Source: a candidate division FCPU426 bacterium (GTDB lineage: Bacteria > Oederibacteriota > Muellerivitia > Muellerivitales > Muellerivitaceae). Taken from it: 52,376 bases of DNA. Below the pieces are notes generated by a model. That model was not told where the DNA came from, ran no database searches, and saw only the letters and a list, made by a program, of their open reading frames with translations. The stretch's first letter is position 1. Every line of letters begins with the position of its first letter. The translations under genes were made by a program, and so were the position numbers. Positions 49,901 to 52,376 of the stretch are shown here, one piece after another. The DNA is taken from assembly GCA_003136635.1 (NCBI GenBank), contig PLFD01000003.1, forward strand, positions 1-52,376, read 5' to 3'.

Positions 49901-52376
49901 CCTGGAAAGACCCGCTGGATCTGTCCGGTATCGAGGGCTATTACACGATGATCAACCGGGAAGAAAATTGGATGCCGGTTTTAAAAGACATGATCTGGAC
50001 TACCGCGAAAAGCGCTGTCTTTACGGTGCCAGAAGACGGGGTTTGGACCATCCACGTTTGCGCGAAGGATAAAGCCAAAAATATCGGCGCGCTGGCCCAT
50101 TATAAAATCATGATGGATTCCCACGCCCTGCCGCCGGTGGTGAAGAGCTCGACCCACCCGGTACACCGCTGGGTCAACGCCGAAGCGCCCAAACTCAGCT
50201 GGGAACCGCCTCAGGATTTGTCCGGCATTGAGGGCTATTACATTCTTCTGGACGCCCATCCCCACACCATTCCGGGCCCCAGCAACGGCGAATGGGTTAT
50301 TCAACCCTTTGTGACAGGCCACGCCCTTAAAGACGGCAAGTGGTTCTTTCATATCACCTCGAAAGACAAAGCGGGTAACGTCAGCAAAGAAGCCGCTCAT
50401 TATCCTCTCTGGGTGGATAAAACAGCGCCCAAGTCCAGCATGGTTCGTCTGCCGGCGCTGGTGGATAAAACACAGCTCTCCATTAATTGGGATGCCACCG
50501 ACGCCAGCGGCGAAGTGGTATTGTTTGACGTGCAGGTGAAAGTCGGCGCTTCAGATACCTGGACCAATTGGCTTATTGGCGCCACTCACAAACAGGCAAC
50601 CTATCAGGGCCAGGATGGTTTACGTTACGCTTTCCGCTGCCGGGCCAAGGACGCCGCGGGTAATTTGGAAGAATATCCGGATACGGAAATGATCACCGTT
50701 TCCATCGACATTTCACCCCCGACTCCGGTGAAAACCTTAAAAGCCACACCCCTGCCGGGCGGGGATATCGAGCTCAAATGGGAACCGGCGGAAGACCGTG
50801 TTTCGGGTCTGAACTTTTACCGGGTTTACCGCTGGCTGGAAGGTCAAAAACCCAAAGTGATTTCCACTGACGGGCAGGTGAAAGAAGTTTCCTATCTCGA
50901 CAAGGGCGGAATCTTGCAGGAAAACACCGTTTATTATTACTCCGTTCACGGCGTCGACAAGATGAACAACGAGCAGTTCGAGGGCAACAGCACTGCGGCC
51001 TGTTTGTCGGACGCCAGCGTCGGCACGCCGTCCATCTCTTGTCCCACTCACCCGGCCGATACCTGGAGTTCCAATCCCCAGGCAGTCATGGTCTGGACTC
51101 CTCCGGCGGACGCCACCGGCATCCAGGGTTATTACTACGCCATTGATCAGAATCCCCACACCAAGCTCAGCGCCGAAAACGGAACCTTTACGGATTCTAC
51201 CCGGCTGGAACTGCCCAAGCAGGAAAGCGGCGTCTGGTATTTTCATCTGGTCGCCAAAGACCGAGCCGGCAATATCAGCGAACAGACAGCCCACTACAGT
51301 TTGAAAATAGATTCCCAGGTTCCCGAAACTCCCCGGGTACTTTCCATCAGCCATCCGGATACGGACCGCTGGTACTCTGCTCCCAAAGCCAAGTTTCAGC
51401 TGACCTTCCCGTCCAAATTATCCGGGCTGGACTGCTATCTTTATCTATTTGATCAAAAGCCCGACAGCCTGCCCACGCCGGATATGGCTTTGAAAACCGT
51501 CCAGACCCCCGTGGAAGTCAAAGCCTCCGAACCGGGCGTATGGTATTTCCACGTCATCGCCCGGGACAAAGCGGGTAATTTATCCCAGAGCGCCCATGTG
51601 AAAGTTTTAATCGCGCTGGGCGAAATGCCCGCTCCGATCATCCATAGTTCCACCCATCTTCGGCAAACGGAAGCGGTAAATAATCCCTCACCGGTTTTTA
51701 CCTGGGAAGACCAGCACGATGGGGAATTCGCGGTAGCGGGTTATTTTTATAAACTCAGCCAAAATCCCCAGGATGTGTTAACCGATCAGGATTCATTTAC
51801 TACCGAACGCGCCGCGGCGTTTAAAAATCTGGAACAGGGAACCTGGTATTTGCGCGTGGCGGCGGTGGGAAAAAAGAAAAAAATCGGTTTGCTTTCTTCC
51901 GTCCGTCAAATCGTCATTGACCGGCTGGGCCAGGTTTACGGACATTTCCTGCGCAAAGACGGCAAGACGCCGGTGGCTGGCGTCAAAGTGGAAATGACCC
52001 AGGGCGGCAAAGTAGCCGCTTTCTGCGTGACCGATGGGAACGGAAAGTTTAATTTCCCGACCCTGTCTGAAGGCAAATATGAAATCCAGCTTCACAGTGA
52101 CCAGTTTCCAGTTTTGAAGGTCAAGGACATCAATGTGACCATGGAAGAGGGTCTTCTCAACGCAACTTTTACCGAGGACCTGGGTATTTTGCCGGACCCG
52201 CCGAAGCCAGGGCCCGTGCGGTTTTATTATTTTCTCAAGGAAGACTGCCACATCACGCTGGAAATTTTTGACGCCACCGGGGTTCTGGTGGAAAAGCTGG
52301 AAGATAAAAAAGAAGGCGGTGCCTACGCCGTCACGATTTGGGACTCAACCAAAATGCAGTCCGGCGAGTACCTTTA
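46912..52376 (+). CDS. Giant HicB-like / beta-propeller / Ig-repeat protein (3' end outside window)
   Basis: Open for 1821 codons to the window end. TTG 46912 follows AGG at 46903; an in-frame TAG at 46897-46899 prevents a longer start. Residues 9-60 (FPYEFEIDIETRAGYVVARC, then ALPGCQAQGRSPKEAVDN) match the HicB/UPF0150 antitoxin fold. About 75-365 has six or more LYAGTSSQGKIYAYDGxxW blades, and about 370-455 an FN3 domain. Ten Ig-like repeats of about 100 residues start near 473, 572, 673, 775, 876, 976, 1076, 1374, 1476 and 1575 (STHPDxxxWY, LSGVxGYYY, WYFHVxxKDKAGN, AxHYxLxVDT). FN3-like domains lie near 1172-1365, a carboxypeptidase-regulatory-like domain near 1673-1755, and a FlgD-like domain from about 1762. 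No signal peptide or membrane segment is visible. Function unknown; by its repeats it looks like a surface or sensory protein, but export is unexplained. Confidence 0.85.
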   Translation, partial: MKKDSHFQKKIFPYEFEIDIETRAGYVVARCAALPGCQAQGRSPKEAVDNLKNAIDLYFSTASPAYFESLETFTGIPIFYSLAEFKGRLFAAAGKDKVYVSGNGTAGSWKSYPVTKSDTKFFTQDTDNSEEGDYSTQIYCLTAYGTPGKEKMLFAGTNLNGSIYYTADGENWKESFATGEDRIHALCEFKNRLYAGTSSQGKIYAYDGLYWNAVANLSEAAVTAFGVYKNKLYVGTYPSGLIFCTDDGLNWEEIASTGQSFIQCFSEFNGYLYAGTSGAKGVKIFRTMNGKDWVTVYDSGREMNCYCMEVFENTLFAGTGNSGRMLKSQDGLEWTTAYAGDMEGIRAFAVFNDYLYAGSENQASLLRSTFDMARNPVISDLKIERVTSQSVLLTWATDIPATSEVQYGEKIEDEIEFNQMFRDKSQGLKHKVYLTGLKADTAYELKVISANRSSSLAVAETLSLKTPSVVPPTLSSRTHPNPDKWEKSNEVEITLHPAAHLKGYYYTLDKALGTVPVPPDAAYTDAGQITFPGLVQGRWVIHVSGVDEAGNIGVEASHYRVNIDTEALPPAHIFSSTHPDSDKWVPNPTPVVSWEAPKDFSGVVGYYVKADRIPDTVPGPSKGDFIKENRITLGPLEDDLWYIHVSTLDEVGNVGIQAAHYPIRIDTKAQAPAVSSATHPESDQWYSNPQLEVTLIPAQDLSGVDGYYYLLNQDPHSLPSPEEARWTQKTKINFEHLDDGVWYFHVRTKDRAENLSPQATHFKVCVDTTAEAAVVTSHTHPDQNHWYRNRFVVLNWEAPEEYSGVEGFYYSIDRKPDTVPTEKISLFTNQQTLSFELTEDGLWYFHLTTKDKVGNLSSRAAHYALKVDTRVSKTSITSSTHPDENEWYSKTKAVFQFTTPEDLSGVAGYYYTFSDDPRVQPAPQGCSYTQKNELTLEIPREGVHYLSVLCADNAGNLSEEPTVYLVRLDTHVEAPVLTSSTHPDQTVWYTGRRVELSWKDPLDLSGIEGYYTMINREENWMPVLKDMIWTTAKSAVFTVPEDGVWTIHVCAKDKAKNIGALAHYKIMMDSHALPPVVKSSTHPVHRWVNAEAPKLSWEPPQDLSGIEGYYILLDAHPHTIPGPSNGEWVIQPFVTGHALKDGKWFFHITSKDKAGNVSKEAAHYPLWVDKTAPKSSMVRLPALVDKTQLSINWDATDASGEVVLFDVQVKVGASDTWTNWLIGATHKQATYQGQDGLRYAFRCRAKDAAGNLEEYPDTEMITVSIDISPPTPVKTLKATPLPGGDIELKWEPAEDRVSGLNFYRVYRWLEGQKPKVISTDGQVKEVSYLDKGGILQENTVYYYSVHGVDKMNNEQFEGNSTAACLSDASVGTPSISCPTHPADTWSSNPQAVMVWTPPADATGIQGYYYAIDQNPHTKLSAENGTFTDSTRLELPKQESGVWYFHLVAKDRAGNISEQTAHYSLKIDSQVPETPRVLSISHPDTDRWYSAPKAKFQLTFPSKLSGLDCYLYLFDQKPDSLPTPDMALKTVQTPVEVKASEPGVWYFHVIARDKAGNLSQSAHVKVLIALGEMPAPIIHSSTHLRQTEAVNNPSPVFTWEDQHDGEFAVAGYFYKLSQNPQDVLTDQDSFTTERAAAFKNLEQGTWYLRVAAVGKKKKIGLLSSVRQIVIDRLGQVYGHFLRKDGKTPVAGVKVEMTQGGKVAAFCVTDGNGKFNFPTLSEGKYEIQLHSDQFPVLKVKDINVTMEEGLLNATFTEDLGILPDPPKPGPVRFYYFLKEDCHITLEIFDATGVLVEKLEDKKEGGAYAVTIWDSTKMQSGEYL

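Overview
The window reads as a chromosomal segment of a cellulose-degrading bacterium that I cannot place in a phylum. Support for this comes from bacterial gene order in the housekeeping part (rpsP-khpA-rimM-trmD-rplS, then rnhB-yraN, then scpA-scpB), Shine-Dalgarno sites of the AGGAGG/GAGG type, frequent TTG and GTG starts, a lipobox protein and a SPOR-domain protein. Long Thr/Pro/Asn linkers and FlgD/Por-type C-terminal domains resemble those in genomes of uncultured candidate phyla, but this is an impression from memory, not a search.

Bases 1-28643 are a one-strand array of large secreted modular proteins: the tail of an upstream paralogue, a non-catalytic adhesin-like protein, a GH8 glucanase, a GH5 cellulase, a giant sedolisin-type (S53) peptidase with two propeller regions and a CBM3-like module, a GH5 with two CBM11-like modules, a cytoplasmic GH94 cellobiose phosphorylase, a GH5 with a malectin module, and a GH8 with a malectin module. 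Every complete secreted protein has a signal peptide, at least one long TNTP-type linker and a C-terminal beta-sandwich of about 90 residues. The five glycoside hydrolases share nearly the same linker-end plus C-terminal cassette. The likely logic is that surface-held or secreted GH5/GH8 enzymes cut cellulose or mixed beta-glucans, and cello-oligomers are phosphorolysed inside by GH94. No transporter, cohesin or dockerin is seen.

The array carries regulatory clues: a near-perfect 24-bp palindrome before the first GH8, a related core and paralogous intergenic region before the first GH5, and a CelR/CebR-like half-conserved operator before GH94. A frameshifted C-terminal remnant just after the S53 gene suggests that the array has been rearranged.

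Bases 28771-44595 are housekeeping: a strong promoter and ribosomal/tRNA-modification operon (rpsP, khpA, rimM, trmD, rplS, terminator), a YCF48-type lipoprotein, rnhB, yraN, a CCA-adding-type nucleotidyltransferase, an M50 protease, trpS, scpA, scpB, a zinc-ribbon membrane protein, then a second promoter with miaB, a TPR-SPOR protein and mutS. A convergent polytopic membrane protein of GT39/PMT type follows on the minus strand.

Bases 46912-52376 hold the 5' part of a giant gene that runs off the window. It starts with a HicB-antitoxin-like fold, then a beta-propeller, an FN3 domain, ten THP-W-type Ig-like repeats interrupted by two FN3-like domains, a carboxypeptidase-regulatory-like domain and the start of a FlgD-like domain. 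It has no visible signal peptide. This fusion, the linker-plus-C-terminal cassette and the palindromic operator are the most interesting parts of the window.
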